Part shown: positions 8,427 to 17,488 of the stretch, one piece after another
Layout: each line of letters starts with the position of its first letter
How positions within the stretch are numbered: the stretch's first letter is position 1
Program-made: the position numbers and the translations under genes
Origin: Polaribacter cellanae
Lineage (GTDB): Bacteria; Bacteroidota; Bacteroidia; Flavobacteriales; Flavobacteriaceae
Assembly (NCBI RefSeq): GCF_017569185.1
Contig: NZ_CP071869.1
Span: 1,788,001-1,852,000 of the forward strand
Direction: 5' to 3'
Length of the DNA: 64,000 nucleotides
The notes under the pieces: generated by a model
What the model was told of the DNA's origin: nothing
Databases searched by the model: none
What the model saw: the letters and a program-made list of their open reading frames with translations, nothing else

Positions 8427-9293
8427 ATGATTCAATCTATGACTGGTTATGGAAAAGCAGTTTTACAATTACCAACCAAAAAAGTAACCATAGAAATTAA
8501 ATCTTTAAACAGTAAAAACCTCGATTTAAACGTTCGAATTCCTTCTTATTACAAAGAACAAGAGCTAAATGTTCGTAAGAAATTAGCAAAGGCTTTGGTT
8601 CGAGGAAAGGTAGATTTTTCTATTTTCGTTGAAATGACTGCAGATGAAACTTCAACTGTTTTAAATAATGGTGTTGTGCAACAATACATGCAACAATTAA
8701 GAAATGTGGTGCAAACTGGAAGTTCAAACGATGTTGAATTGCTAAAAATGGCAGTAAGAATGCCAGATGCTTTAAAAACGGAACGTGAAGAATTAGATGA
8801 AAATGAGTGGAATATCATTAACGAACATATAGATATTGCAATTAAAGAAATTGTGCAATATAGAATTGATGAAGCATCTTCTTTAGAGATTGATTTTAAG
8901 GAAAGAATTGCAAATATTAAAACCTATTTAGAGGAAGTAAAAGCGTTGGATGGAGACAGAGTAGAGAATGTAAAAACGCGTTTAAAAAAGGCAATTGACG
9001 ATTTAAAAGTAGACACAGACGAGAATCGTTTCGAGCAAGAATTAATCTATTATTTAGAGAAATTAGACATTAATGAAGAGAAAGTTCGTTTGGCAAATCA
9101 TTTAGATTATTTCTTACAAACCTTGGCTTCCGACGATTCTAATGGAAAAAAATTAGGTTTTATCGTTCAAGAAATGGGACGTGAAATTAACACAACTGGT
9201 TCTAAAGCCAATTTTGCGCCAATGCAAAAAGCGGTTATTCAAATGAAAAATGAGTTGGAACAGATTAAAGAACAGATTTTAAACGTACTATAA
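8427..9293 (+). CDS. YicC-family endoribonuclease
   Basis: 288 residues from the ATG giving MIQSMTGYGKA, the almost invariant N-terminus of the YicC family. The C-terminal part contains FIVQEMGREINTTGSKA, the conserved DUF1732 segment with its EMxRE motif. YicC proteins are endoribonucleases involved in RNA turnover. In many bacteria yicC precedes gmk, and the same order is seen here with a 70-bp gap. Start chosen over 8400 because of the conserved N-terminus and the promoter position. Confidence 0.92.
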   Translation: MIQSMTGYGKAVLQLPTKKVTIEIKSLNSKNLDLNVRIPSYYKEQELNVRKKLAKALVRGKVDFSIFVEMTADETSTVLNNGVVQQYMQQLRNVVQTGSSNDVELLKMAVRMPDALKTEREELDENEWNIINEHIDIAIKEIVQYRIDEASSLEIDFKERIANIKTYLEEVKALDGDRVENVKTRLKKAIDDLKVDTDENRFEQELIYYLEKLDINEEKVRLANHLDYFLQTLASDDSNGKKLGFIVQEMGREINTTGSKANFAPMQKAVIQMKNELEQIKEQILNVL

Positions 9294-9298
9294 ATTTA

Positions 9299-9319
9299 GG
9301 TTTCGACTGCGCTCAACCA
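9299..9319. repeat. Dispersed palindromic repeat
   Basis: GGTTTCGACTGCGCTCAACC is a self-complementary GC-rich unit between yicC and gmk. It resembles the reverse complement of the unit at 2306-2327, indicating a small extragenic repeat family of this genome. Confidence 0.55.
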
Positions 9320-9363
9320 GACATTCCTTTCTGTCTTTAGAGTGAAAATTATATTTTATCAAA

Positions 9364-9963
9364 ATGAAAGATTTTAAAGGAAAATTATTCGTGTTTTCTG
9401 CACCATCAGGCTCTGGAAAAACTACGATTGTTCGCCATTTATTGGCACAAGAAAAATTTAATTTAGCCTTTTCTATTTCTGCAACTTCAAGATCACCAAG
9501 AGGTTTCGAAAAAGATGGCGAAGATTATTATTTTATCTCTCTAAGAGATTTTAAAGATAAAATTAAAGCCAATGAATTTTTAGAATGGGAAGAAGTTTAC
9601 AGAGACAATTTCTATGGAACTTTAAAAAGTGAAGTCGAACGTATTTGGGCGCAAAAAAAACATGTTATTTTTGATATTGATGTGGTTGGAGGTTTAAGAA
9701 TTAAGAAGAAATATCCAGAAAAAACATTGTCGGTTTTTGTGAAACCACCAAGTGTAGATGAACTTAAAATTCGTTTAAAAAAACGCAAAACAGAAAGCGA
9801 AGAAAAAATAAATATGCGAATCGCAAAAGCTTCAGTAGAATTAGCAACTGCACCTCAATTCGATAAAATTATTAAAAATTACGATTTAGATATCGCTTTA
9901 AAGGAAGCAGAAGATTTAGTGAGTGATTTTTTGAATGAAGAGGAAGTTGGAAGTTTGAAGTAG
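9364..9963 (+). CDS. gmk: Guanylate kinase
   Basis: 199 residues. P-loop APSGSGKTTIVRHLL at about 12-26; GMP-binding region SISATSRSPRGFEKDGEDYYFIS at about 38-60; FDIDVVGGLRIKKKYP follows. The enzyme phosphorylates GMP to GDP with ATP in the cytoplasm. The extreme C-terminus (EEEVGSLK) runs into the purine-rich repeat that fills the gap before nadD, so the last few residues may be repeat-derived. Confidence 0.95.
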   Translation: MKDFKGKLFVFSAPSGSGKTTIVRHLLAQEKFNLAFSISATSRSPRGFEKDGEDYYFISLRDFKDKIKANEFLEWEEVYRDNFYGTLKSEVERIWAQKKHVIFDIDVVGGLRIKKKYPEKTLSVFVKPPSVDELKIRLKKRKTESEEKINMRIAKASVELATAPQFDKIIKNYDLDIALKEAEDLVSDFLNEEEVGSLK

Positions 9964-10146
9964 GAAGTTGGGAGTATGAAGTTGGGAGTATGAAGGTGGA
10001 AAGCACGAAGTAGAGAAGCAGGAAGGTAAATTGATTATTAGAAAAGTATAGAGAAAATTTAAAAAATGTGGGAAGTAGGAAGTGGGAAGTAGCAAGTTAA
10101 ATATTGACTGAATACTTCAAGCTCCCAGCTTCCAACTTCAAACCGT
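9943..10146 (+). repeat. Purine-rich degenerate tandem repeat between gmk and nadD
   Basis: The spacer is made of repeated words of the type GAAGTTGGGAGTATGAAG and GGAAGTAGGAAGTGGGAAG. At its right end the complementary words CTCCCAGCTTCCAACTTC appear (about 10120-10140), so the RNA could fold back. It overlaps the last codons of gmk and the alternative upstream start of nadD. No gene is present. Confidence 0.6.
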
Positions 10147-10151
10147 TTACA

Positions 10152-10733
10152 ATGAAAATCGGCTTATATTTTGGCACTTTTAACCCCATTCATGTGGGGC
10201 ATTTAATTATTGCCAATCAAATGGTAGAAAATTCAGACTTAGATGAGATTTGGATGGTGGTTACTCCTCACAACCCATTTAAGAAGAAAAGTTCTTTACT
10301 GGAAAATCATCACAGGTTTGAGTTGGTTTATAGAGCCACAGAAAATTATCCGAAAATTAAACCTTCGGATATCGAGTTTAAATTACCTCAACCCAATTAT
10401 ACCGTTTTTACCTTAGCAAATATTACTGAAAAATACCCTGATAAAGAATTTTGTTTAATTATGGGTGAAGATAATTTGAAGAGTTTTCATAAATGGAAAA
10501 ATTATGAAACCATTTTAGAGCATCATCATATATATGTTTATCCAAGAATTTCTGAAGGAAAAGTAGCAACTCGATTCGATAAGCACCCAAAAATTCATAA
10601 AGTAGAGGCTCCAATTGTAGAGATTTCTTCAACAATGATACGAAATGGAATTAAAGAAAGTAAAAATGTACAACCTATGTTAACCAAAGAAGTTTGGGAT
10701 TATATAGACGAAATGAATTTCTACAAAAAATAA
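10152..10733 (+). CDS. nadD: Nicotinate-nucleotide adenylyltransferase
   Basis: 193 residues from the ATG giving MKIGLYFGTFNPIHVGH. GTFNPIHVGHL holds the nucleotidyltransferase HxGH motif, and ISSTMIRNGI near residue 160 is the second (ISSTxIR) ATP-binding motif. The enzyme converts nicotinate mononucleotide to deamido-NAD in NAD synthesis. A start at 10104 would add 16 residues encoded by the purine/pyrimidine repeat and is rejected. Confidence 0.94.
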   Translation: MKIGLYFGTFNPIHVGHLIIANQMVENSDLDEIWMVVTPHNPFKKKSSLLENHHRFELVYRATENYPKIKPSDIEFKLPQPNYTVFTLANITEKYPDKEFCLIMGEDNLKSFHKWKNYETILEHHHIYVYPRISEGKVATRFDKHPKIHKVEAPIVEISSTMIRNGIKESKNVQPMLTKEVWDYIDEMNFYKK

Positions 10734-10784
10734 TTTAATTATTTTTATTCCGTTACTAAAATATACGCTCTGTAAGTGTTTCTG

Positions 10785-10792
10785 TATATTTG
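10785..10792 (+). promoter_or_regulatory. Bacteroidetes -7 box for the M23 peptidase gene
   Basis: A perfect TATATTTG lies 20 bases upstream of the GTG start codon. The implied transcription start falls about 10799, leaving a very short leader. No good -33 TTTG was found. Confidence 0.5.
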
Positions 10793-10812
10793 TACTATTC
10801 AAATTTTAATTT

Positions 10813-11679
10813 GTGGCTAAAAAGGATAAAAAAAAGGGAAAACTAAAACAAAAACTAACTGATAAATACAGATTAGTCGTTTTAAACGAAAACACGTTCG
10901 AAGAGCGTTTTTCCTTAAAACTATCACGTTTAAATGTGTTTGTTTTAGGAGGTGTTTTCTCAATTTTATTAATTATCTTAACCACAGTTTTAATTGCATT
11001 TACACCCATTAAAGAGTACATTCCAGGCTATTCTTCTTCTAAATTAAAAGCAACTGCTGTAAAATTAACTTTCGAAACAGATTCTTTAAAAGCCAAATTA
11101 ACCACTTTAGAAAACTATACAAAAGCTTTAAAACCTGTTTTAACAGGAGAAATAAAACCAGAAAGCATCGATTCTATTATTTCGAAAAATACTCCTATTA
11201 TTGTTGACGAAAGTAAATTAAATGCTACTAAAGAAGATTCTTTATTTAGAGAAAAAATAGATCGAGCAACACGTTTTTCTATCTTAAATAATTCAAGAAA
11301 TAAGAATAATATTGTTTTTTTCGCCCCATTATCGGGTTCAATTTCTCAAAATTTCGATTCAAATACCAAGCATTTTGCAGTAGATATTGTTGCTACAACA
11401 GGAACACCAATAAAAGCAGTTGCAGATGGAACCGTTATTTTTTCTGGCTGGAATACAGAAACTGGCTACGTAATTATTCTAAAACATAGCAACGATTATA
11501 TTTCCGTTTACAAACACAATGGAAATTTACTAAAACAACAAGGCGATTTTGTAAAATCGGGCGAAGTTATTGCTACTGTTGGTTCTACTGGAGAATTAAC
11601 TACGGGTCCACATTTGCATTTCGAACTTTGGAGTGGTGGTTATGCTGTAAATCCTACTAATTTTATCGATTTTAAATAA
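10813..11679 (+). CDS. M23-family (LytM-type) peptidoglycan peptidase, membrane anchored
   Basis: 288 residues from a GTG. The N-terminus is strongly basic (AKKDKKKGKLKQK) and is followed by one transmembrane helix at about 37-58 (VFVLGGVFSILLIILTTVLI), then a coiled-coil-prone linker. The C-terminal M23 domain (about 165-288) shows the zinc ligands in HFAVDIV and GPHLHFELW. Such proteins cut peptide cross-links in the cell wall or regulate other hydrolases. The start is GTG because the basic N-terminus is in frame and no ATG precedes the helix. It overlaps the next gene by one base (TAATG), so translation is probably coupled. Confidence 0.9.
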   Translation: MAKKDKKKGKLKQKLTDKYRLVVLNENTFEERFSLKLSRLNVFVLGGVFSILLIILTTVLIAFTPIKEYIPGYSSSKLKATAVKLTFETDSLKAKLTTLENYTKALKPVLTGEIKPESIDSIISKNTPIIVDESKLNATKEDSLFREKIDRATRFSILNNSRNKNNIVFFAPLSGSISQNFDSNTKHFAVDIVATTGTPIKAVADGTVIFSGWNTETGYVIILKHSNDYISVYKHNGNLLKQQGDFVKSGEVIATVGSTGELTTGPHLHFELWSGGYAVNPTNFIDFK

Positions 11680-13178
11680 TGAGTATCAAATCTTTTTTTG
11701 CAATTCCGTTTGCCAAATTCGCCACCAAAAAAGTGCAAAAATGGGCTAAAAAACCATTTGAAACACAAGAAAAAGTTTTTAAAAATTTAATTGCGGAAGG
11801 AAGTAAAACTGCTTTTGGAAAGGATCATAAATTTAATGAAATTACCACATACGAAGATTTTAAAAAACACGTAAAAGTTACAGATTACGAAGGTTTAAGA
11901 CCTTATGTAGATAGAATGGTTGCTGGCGAAGAAAATGTACTTTGGAAAGGAAAACCACTCTATTATGCAAAAACTTCTGGTACAACTTCTGGCGCAAAAT
12001 ACATTCCTATTACCAAAGAATCGATGCCAACACATATAAAAGCAGCCAGAAATGCACTGTTATTTTATATTGTTGAAAAAAACGACGCCAGTTTTGTGAA
12101 TGGAAAAATGATTTTTCTACAAGGAAGCCCAGTTTTAGAAGATAAAAATGGTGTTAAATTAGGGCGTTTAAGTGGAATTGTGGCACATTATGTACCACAA
12201 TATTTATTAAAAAATCGTTTGCCAAGTTGGGAAACCAATTGTATTGAAGATTGGGACACCAAAGTAAATGCTATTGTAGAGGAAACTGTAAATGAAGACA
12301 TGACTGTTATCAGTGGAATACCATCTTGGGTACAGATGTATTTCGAAAAACTGATTGAAAAAACGGGTAAAAAGGTCTCTGAATTGTTCCCAAATTTTAA
12401 TTTCTTTATTTACGGAGGTGTAAATTTTGAACCTTATAAAAACAAGTTCGAAAGTTTAATTGGTAAAAAAATCGATTATATAGAGTTATACCCAGCTTCC
12501 GAAGGTTTTATTGCCTACCAAGATTCGCAAACCGAAAAAGGAATGTTGTTGCAATTAGATTCAGGAATTTTTTATGAATTTATTCCTGCAACCGAGTTTT
12601 TTGATGAAAATCCTACAAGAATTTCTATAAAAGATGTAAAAATAGGCGTGAATTACGTGATTATTTTAAATACAACTGCAGGTCTTTGGGGTTACAATAT
12701 TGGCGATACTGTAGAATTTACTTCAACAAAACCTTATAGAATTAAAGTAACAGGAAGAATAAAACACTTTATTTCTGCCTTTGGCGAACACGTTATTGGT
12801 AAAGAAGTAGAGAAAGCCTTGAATGATTCCATAAAAGGAACCAATATAAATATTAGTGAGTTTACAGTGGCGCCACAAGTAAATCCTACAAGTGGTTTGC
12901 CTTACCACGAATGGTTTATAGAGTTTGAAAATGAACCAGAAAATTTAGACCAATTTGCCGAAAAAGTAGATGCTTCTATGCAGGCACAAAATATTTATTA
13001 CTTCGATTTAATTGAAGGAAAAATATTACGTAAACTTGTTATTAGAAAAGTAAAAAAAGGTGGTTTTCACGAATATATGAAATCTATTGGTAAATTTGGC
13101 GGACAAAACAAAATTCCGCAATTGTCGGACAACAGAAAAATTGCTGATGTTTTAGATAATTTTTTAGTGGAGAAATAA
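11679..13178 (+). CDS. GH3 auxin-responsive-promoter-family protein (acyl-adenylate-forming enzyme fold)
   Basis: 499 residues. The adenylation P-loop-like motif is KTSGTTSGAKYIPIT at about 98-112, with further GH3 signatures YPASEGFIAYQ and GLWGYNIGDTVEF and the KVTGRIKHFISAFGEHV stretch near the C-terminal subdomain. Plant GH3 enzymes join amino acids to acyl acids; bacterial members are common in Bacteroidetes and their substrate is unknown. The start codon overlaps the stop of the M23 gene by one base, suggesting one operon with it. Confidence 0.9.
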   Translation: MSIKSFFAIPFAKFATKKVQKWAKKPFETQEKVFKNLIAEGSKTAFGKDHKFNEITTYEDFKKHVKVTDYEGLRPYVDRMVAGEENVLWKGKPLYYAKTSGTTSGAKYIPITKESMPTHIKAARNALLFYIVEKNDASFVNGKMIFLQGSPVLEDKNGVKLGRLSGIVAHYVPQYLLKNRLPSWETNCIEDWDTKVNAIVEETVNEDMTVISGIPSWVQMYFEKLIEKTGKKVSELFPNFNFFIYGGVNFEPYKNKFESLIGKKIDYIELYPASEGFIAYQDSQTEKGMLLQLDSGIFYEFIPATEFFDENPTRISIKDVKIGVNYVIILNTTAGLWGYNIGDTVEFTSTKPYRIKVTGRIKHFISAFGEHVIGKEVEKALNDSIKGTNINISEFTVAPQVNPTSGLPYHEWFIEFENEPENLDQFAEKVDASMQAQNIYYFDLIEGKILRKLVIRKVKKGGFHEYMKSIGKFGGQNKIPQLSDNRKIADVLDNFLVEK

Positions 13179-13206
13179 TTACATAACCATAATAAATACA
13201 CGTAAA

Positions 13207-13290
13207 ATGGGAGGAAATCATTTATTTTTAATAATCGCGATAGCTTTAGTTATTATATACTATTTTAATAAATTTAGAAACAGACGTTAA
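13207..13290 (+). CDS. 27-residue single-span membrane peptide
   Basis: The frame reads MGGNHLFLIIAIALVIIYYFNKFRNRR in two parts: a hydrophobic helix (LFLIIAIALVIIYYF) and a basic tail (NKFRNRR), as expected for a small inner-membrane protein with the positive end inside. Its stop overlaps the queD start as TAATG, so translation is likely coupled. Function is unknown. It lies between the GH3 gene and queD in the same direction. The precise overlap is the main reason to call it. Confidence 0.5.
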   Translation: MGGNHLFLIIAIALVIIYYFNKFRNRR

Positions 13291-13739
13291 TGAGTACAAT
13301 TAGAATTACAAAGCAATTTAATTTTGAAACAGGTCATGCTTTATATGGTTATGATGGAAAATGTAAAAATGTTCACGGACATTCTTATAAACTTTCTGTA
13401 ACTGTTTCAGGAAAACCAATTAAAGATACTACAAACGTAAAATTTGGGATGGTTATCGATTTTGGAGATTTAAAAAAAATTGTAAACGAAGAAATTGTAG
13501 ATATTTTCGACCATGCTACTGTTTTTAATAAAAATACACCTCATGTAGAATTAGCCAAAGAATTAATGGACAGAGGACATGATGTTTTATTGGTAGATTA
13601 CCAGCCAACGAGTGAAATGATGGTAATTGATTTTGCTAAAAAAATTAAAAAAAGATTGCCAAAAAACATCAAACTTCATTCTATAAAACTACAAGAAACA
13701 GATACCAGTTTTGCAGAATGGTATGCTTCTGAGAATTAA
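13290..13739 (+). CDS. queD: 6-carboxy-5,6,7,8-tetrahydropterin synthase (QueD/PTPS family)
   Basis: 149 residues. Zinc ligands lie in FETGHALYGYDGKCKNVHGHSY (quoted in parts: FETGHALYGY, CKNVHGHSY), with the catalytic cysteine in KCKNVHGH. The conserved DFGDLKKIVNEEIVDIFDH and LQETDTSFAEW segments complete the family signature. The enzyme makes the pterin precursor of queuosine, or a related pterin. Its stop lies 12 bases before the IS boundary, so the gene is intact although it borders a 49-kb insertion. Before that insertion it faced pth tail to tail. Confidence 0.9.
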   Translation: MSTIRITKQFNFETGHALYGYDGKCKNVHGHSYKLSVTVSGKPIKDTTNVKFGMVIDFGDLKKIVNEEIVDIFDHATVFNKNTPHVELAKELMDRGHDVLLVDYQPTSEMMVIDFAKKIKKRLPKNIKLHSIKLQETDTSFAEWYASEN

Positions 13740-13751
13740 AAAGATTATTTT

Positions 13752-15397
13752 GGCACATTCAGAAAATAGGTTATTTTTAAAAATGCAGCTAAAATTGCGG
13801 GCATAATTATTTAAATTCTACCCTCAATTTTTGTTTTAAAGCTGTTTTAAGGGTTCAGTTTCTTAAAAATTTCCCAACAAGACATACCTCTCCCATAAAA
13901 CTATATTCAATGCTTCAAATTTAGGCTACTTGTTGTGCTGTTTTAGCTATTTTTCTTCGGCCAATTTCAAGAGCATTCCCTGTGTGTATTCCAAAGAATA
14001 TCCATAGAATTTCATTCTTTTTAGTTTTGGCTTTTATTTTTCGTAAGTGATAATATTCTTTATCCTTTCCAAAAGAACCTTCTAATCTTGTAGCTCTTTC
14101 TTTTGCGATAATAGCTCTAAGTTGCTTTTTTTCTTTATGATTTTTCGGCTTTTTTCCCTTGGGGATAAAGTCTGTTTCTATGTTCTTAGAACTACAGTGT
14201 TTTCTATTTTTATTGGTGGCATAAATTTTATCTGCTCCAGCTATTTTTACTTTTTTTCGAGTTAATCCTTGTGCTTTTTGGACTGTTTGAATAAAACGAT
14301 TTCCTTCATGAAATGCATTAAAGTTAATATGTTCGATAAAGCTAATTCCATCAATTTGAACTTTGTTAACTTTTGCTCCAAATTCAACAGGTTTTACTTC
14401 CTTTCCTCGAACAATAGGACGAATATAATCCTTTTGAATGCTTACAATTCTATCTTTGATTTTTTCTCCTGTATCAAAATGATCTTTTTGTTGTTTGTAA
14501 ATCCTTTGAATTGTATTTATTCGCTTATAATACAAAGCTATAAACTCAATATTGTGATTTTCTGACAACTCTTTTTCAAAGTTGATAAATTTACTTAACA
14601 GATTGAGTAAACCTCGGGTTAATGAAATACGTTTCGACTTGGTTTTTCTTCGCATTTTACTAAATCCTTGATAACGTTTTTTCCACTTGATATATTTACT
14701 TCTAATCATTTTAACCCCTAATATAGAGCAGGTTTTACGTAATTGATTGTACAACCAATGAACCGACTCCCAAAGTAATTTTTGGATGCTAGGGTAACGA
14801 ACTTCACTTTCATAACAAGTAGCATCCATTACAATTTGATTGGGGTTTTCAATTTCGTTTTTCCAAGAGTTGAATAGAATTTTTTCTATGGAATTAATAT
14901 CGAGTTTCTCTGCTAATTCACAACGTATTTGGCTCACTATTTTATAGTTTGTTAAACGTTCAAAACCTAGTTCTATATCACAGAAAAATTGATAGTCTAA
15001 ATTCGAGTTTAGTTGCTCAATCAATTTTCTATCTGAACAATTAGCATAATGTTTTAAAAACATTAAACCTAGTCTTCCTTTAGGACTAAAAAGATAGTTT
15101 CTCCCTTTTGATTGTTCAGAAATACCAAAAGAGCTAACTAAATCATTCCAAGGAATTGCAGAGTAGATTTTACCTAAATCTCCCTCTAAAAATCGCGCAT
15201 AATGAGCATCATAATTCTCGCTGAGGGGAAAAAATTGAAATGCGGTGTTGCATTTCAGAAATTCTTCGTACTTTCATAATTATCGAAATTAAAACCCCGT
15301 TTTTTGCCTATATTGGCCATTTTCGGGGTTTATTATAGCTACAAAATACAACAAATCCCTCGTAAAAACAAGGGATGCGTTGTTTTATGAAAGCGCC
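13752..15397 (-). mobile_element. DDE insertion sequence, left boundary copy
   Basis: 1646 bp. Imperfect terminal inverted repeats: GGCACATTCAGAAAA at 13752 against GGCGCTTTCATAAAA read inward from 15397. It agrees with the right boundary copy, against the internal copy, at several noncoding sites (GGCGC end, AAGGGTTCAG, GCATAATT), so the two boundary copies look like sisters. Near the 5' end there is a strong palindrome (AAACCCCG ... CGGGGTTT) that could block read-through from outside. Confidence 0.9.
13921..15063 (-). CDS. IS transposase (IS1182/IS5-like, DDE with DUF772-type N-terminus)
   Basis: 380 residues from the ATG. The N-terminal segment resembles DUF772 (HYANCSDRKLIEQLNSN). Candidate catalytic acids are in IVMDATCYESE, AGADKIYATNKN and RATRLEGSFGKDKEYY, in the D...D...E order with the ExxFG pattern of IS1182-type enzymes. 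The same frame stays open upstream to 15273 and encodes plausible protein (NYDAHYARFLEGDLG, SAIPWNDLVSSFG) without an ATG, so the true product is probably about 70 residues longer. The exact family needs a database comparison. Confidence 0.85.
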   Translation of the reverse strand: MFLKHYANCSDRKLIEQLNSNLDYQFFCDIELGFERLTNYKIVSQIRCELAEKLDINSIEKILFNSWKNEIENPNQIVMDATCYESEVRYPSIQKLLWESVHWLYNQLRKTCSILGVKMIRSKYIKWKKRYQGFSKMRRKTKSKRISLTRGLLNLLSKFINFEKELSENHNIEFIALYYKRINTIQRIYKQQKDHFDTGEKIKDRIVSIQKDYIRPIVRGKEVKPVEFGAKVNKVQIDGISFIEHINFNAFHEGNRFIQTVQKAQGLTRKKVKIAGADKIYATNKNRKHCSSKNIETDFIPKGKKPKNHKEKKQLRAIIAKERATRLEGSFGKDKEYYHLRKIKAKTKKNEILWIFFGIHTGNALEIGRRKIAKTAQQVA

Positions 15398-15597
15398 CAC
15401 AAAATGCGGAATTAAAAAGCCGACTGAAACATAATATTGACCAAAAAATAAACGGACAAAAAAGCACTAAAGCTAACAAAGTATAAAAATAATTGCTAAT
15501 TTTAGCCTAACCAAAGGTAGTTGCAATTTTGCACACTTCTGAATTTCATGCTGAAATTCCTCGCGCACAAAATCGCAACTATTCTTATACAAACACG
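15398..15597 (+). mobile_element. Right part of split ORF-less cassette C, with type-i attC
   Basis: Bases 15404-15597 (194) match the 3' part of cassette C. They complete the 299 bases found at 60801-61099 to exactly 493, the length of all six intact C copies. The body ends TAAAGCTAAC and attC occupies 15471-15603. CACAAA at 15398-15403 is the IS target duplication. Confidence 0.85.
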
Positions 15598-16030
15598 TTG
15601 CCAAATATAGCTCACTCACTCAAAACCTGAATTGAAAATTGAGTTTTTAAAGCTAAAAAAGGAATTTAAAAATTGTGAAACACTCTCTCGATAATCGGAA
15701 TTTTAGCAAAATGTTGAGTTTATAAAATGTGAAAAACTACTCTTTCGAAGTTTCGGAATTGAAAACTAAATGGTGGAATTATCACTCAATCCCAAAATTT
15801 CGGAAACTGAATTTAGAAAATTAGCGGGATTCTTACTCAAACTTGAAAAATAAAAAATGAGGAATTGACAAAAACTCAAATTAACAATGAAAAAAACTAC
15901 ATTTGGCAACAAAGTATAAAAATAATTGCTAATTTTAGCTTAACCAAAGGTCGTTGCAATTTTGCACACTTCTGAATTTCATGCTGAAATTCCTCGCGCA
16001 CAAAATCGCAACTATTCTTATACAAACACG
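15598..16030 (+). mobile_element. ORF-less cassette, D-type (copy 1), with type-i attC
   Basis: Begins GTTGCCAAAT and ends ATTTGGCAAC, a perfect 10-base inverted match; attC is at 15904-16036. The body has no ORF with a credible start but repeats the words seen in other ORF-less cassettes (CACTCTCTCG, ACTCAA, CGGAATT). It is related only loosely in sequence to the second D-type cassette at 46538. Confidence 0.75.
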
Positions 16031-16062
16031 TTGGGCTTCATTTCTCACTCGAACTCTAAAAA

Positions 16063-16857
16063 ATGAAAAAGAAGATAGTAATTACATTTTTTTTAATTTT
16101 ATTTATTCTAATTGGAATTTTTGGTTGGAAATATTTGAATTGGAAGAACAGCCTGTATGAACAACCTGCTTCTTTAGATTTATTTATAGTTCAATCATTT
16201 TTTGAAAAAGATGAAGAATATCCTTGGATAGAATTTTGGGGAAATGCTTGGAATAATGTTCCTAATAATGAAAACAGAAATGTTGAATGGTTATATAATA
16301 AAAAAGATTTCGAAAATTTAGATTCTATATATTTAGGTTTAAAAAACACCACAAATGAAAAATTTTATTATGTAACTTGGGGAAAGCCTAATTCAAGAAT
16401 TAGAATTAGCTATTCAGTATTTAAAAATGGAGCAAAAGACTCTATTCCTTTTGGAGGTTTTGGTTGCGGAACAGGAATATATATTGCTCCTTTAAAAAAA
16501 GGAAAAGTTGCTGGATCTAAATTTTTAAATCCACTAATGTATAATCCTTTCAATAATTATCCATTACCAATTAAAAATAAAAAATTTTCTGAATTATTTA
16601 AGGAAATATATGGAGATTCTGTTTCAATAAAATTTGAACAAGCAACTTATAGTCTACCCTGGAATAAAATTCCTTCTCAAATGATTTCATCTCCTGAAAT
16701 TATTGTTTCTACAGAAAAAATTATTGAAAATTGGAGAAATGGTAAGTTTAAATCAAATGACGAATTTGAAAAGGAAAGAGAAGCAGGTTTTTATATCAAA
16801 AAAAATGGTGAATACGAATTAAGTTCTATTTATGAAAAAAAAGGGAAAAACGAATAA
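16063..16857 (+). CDS. Hypothetical membrane-anchored protein
   Basis: 264 residues. One N-terminal transmembrane helix or uncleaved signal (IVITFFLILFILIGIFGW, residues 5-22), then a soluble domain rich in aromatics (YVTWGKPNSRIRISYS, GGFGCGTGIYIAPLKKG). No family is recognised. It is the only gene of its cassette: the ATG lies 32 bases after the cassette start and the stop about 27 bases before the attC. Expression probably depends on a promoter inside or upstream of the cassette; none is evident. Confidence 0.7.
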   Translation: MKKKIVITFFLILFILIGIFGWKYLNWKNSLYEQPASLDLFIVQSFFEKDEEYPWIEFWGNAWNNVPNNENRNVEWLYNKKDFENLDSIYLGLKNTTNEKFYYVTWGKPNSRIRISYSVFKNGAKDSIPFGGFGCGTGIYIAPLKKGKVAGSKFLNPLMYNPFNNYPLPIKNKKFSELFKEIYGDSVSIKFEQATYSLPWNKIPSQMISSPEIIVSTEKIIENWRNGKFKSNDEFEKEREAGFYIKKNGEYELSSIYEKKGKNE

Positions 16858-16883
16858 TTGAAAACTGAAAATTAAAAACGAAA

Positions 16884-17017
16884 GCCCAACACCGTGTAAA
16901 AAAAATTGCTAGCTTCTTGCCTACTTGCGAAAAACCTCGCGGTTTTTCTTGGTTTGTGTTTTATTTACTAACTTTAGTGCTTAAACCCGCAACTTTTCCT
17001 ACACAACAACGTTGGCA
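16884..17017 (+). other. attC site (type ii)
   Basis: Ends GCCCAAC ... GTTGGCA. The R box of this cassette is GCCCAAC, matching its own start GTTGGGC at 16030. The central hairpin GAAAAACCTCGCGGTTTTTC is present. Confidence 0.8.
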
Positions 17018-17488
17018 ACCATTTAAGAAAAATCCGTAAACATTTGAAAAATCCAGCCAAATAGAACCGAAAAAAATATTGTGGGCGGAATTGAATTGCG
17101 GAATTGACAAACTGAACTGAATACAAAACCGAATGAAAACGGATTTTTTGCCGACTAAAAGCTGAACCGAAAATTTTTGAGTTTTAAGCCGATTTCTGAC
17201 AAGCGAAACGCATAAGAAACGTGAAAATTATTGCGGAATAAAAAACTGAACCGAAAACTATTGCGCCGAATTTTACTCGGACGGAAAAAATCAGCGGAAA
17301 AAGAATCGAATTTTTTTTTGAGTTTAAGAAAATTCTCACGTTTTATAATTCCACATTTGAGTAAATTCCCATGCAAAATCTTACGAGCGAGCGAGTGCTC
17401 AGCATTTTGAAATTCCTTTTTTGTGATAAAACCGATTAGTTTTAATTCACTATTTTTCAGCGTTTGAGTGAGAACAATATTTGCTAAC
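17012..17488 (+). mobile_element. Rearranged cassette start: truncated cassette B fused to inverted cassette A fragment
   Basis: From 17012 to about 17320 the sequence follows cassette B, starting GTTGGCAACC. It then switches to the reverse complement of the 5' part of cassette A and ends at GCTAAC (17483-17488). That end is the cassette A core site itself, so the junction falls at the point where integron integrase cuts. What follows at 17489 is unrelated coding sequence. The antisense ORF at 17155-17490 is only the ORF of inverted cassette A. Confidence 0.75.

Noticed and set aside
14269..14565. 98-codon ORF antisense to the IS transposase (also at 22218-22514 and 61617-61913)
   Set aside because: A shadow frame inside the conserved transposase gene, present in all copies for that reason.
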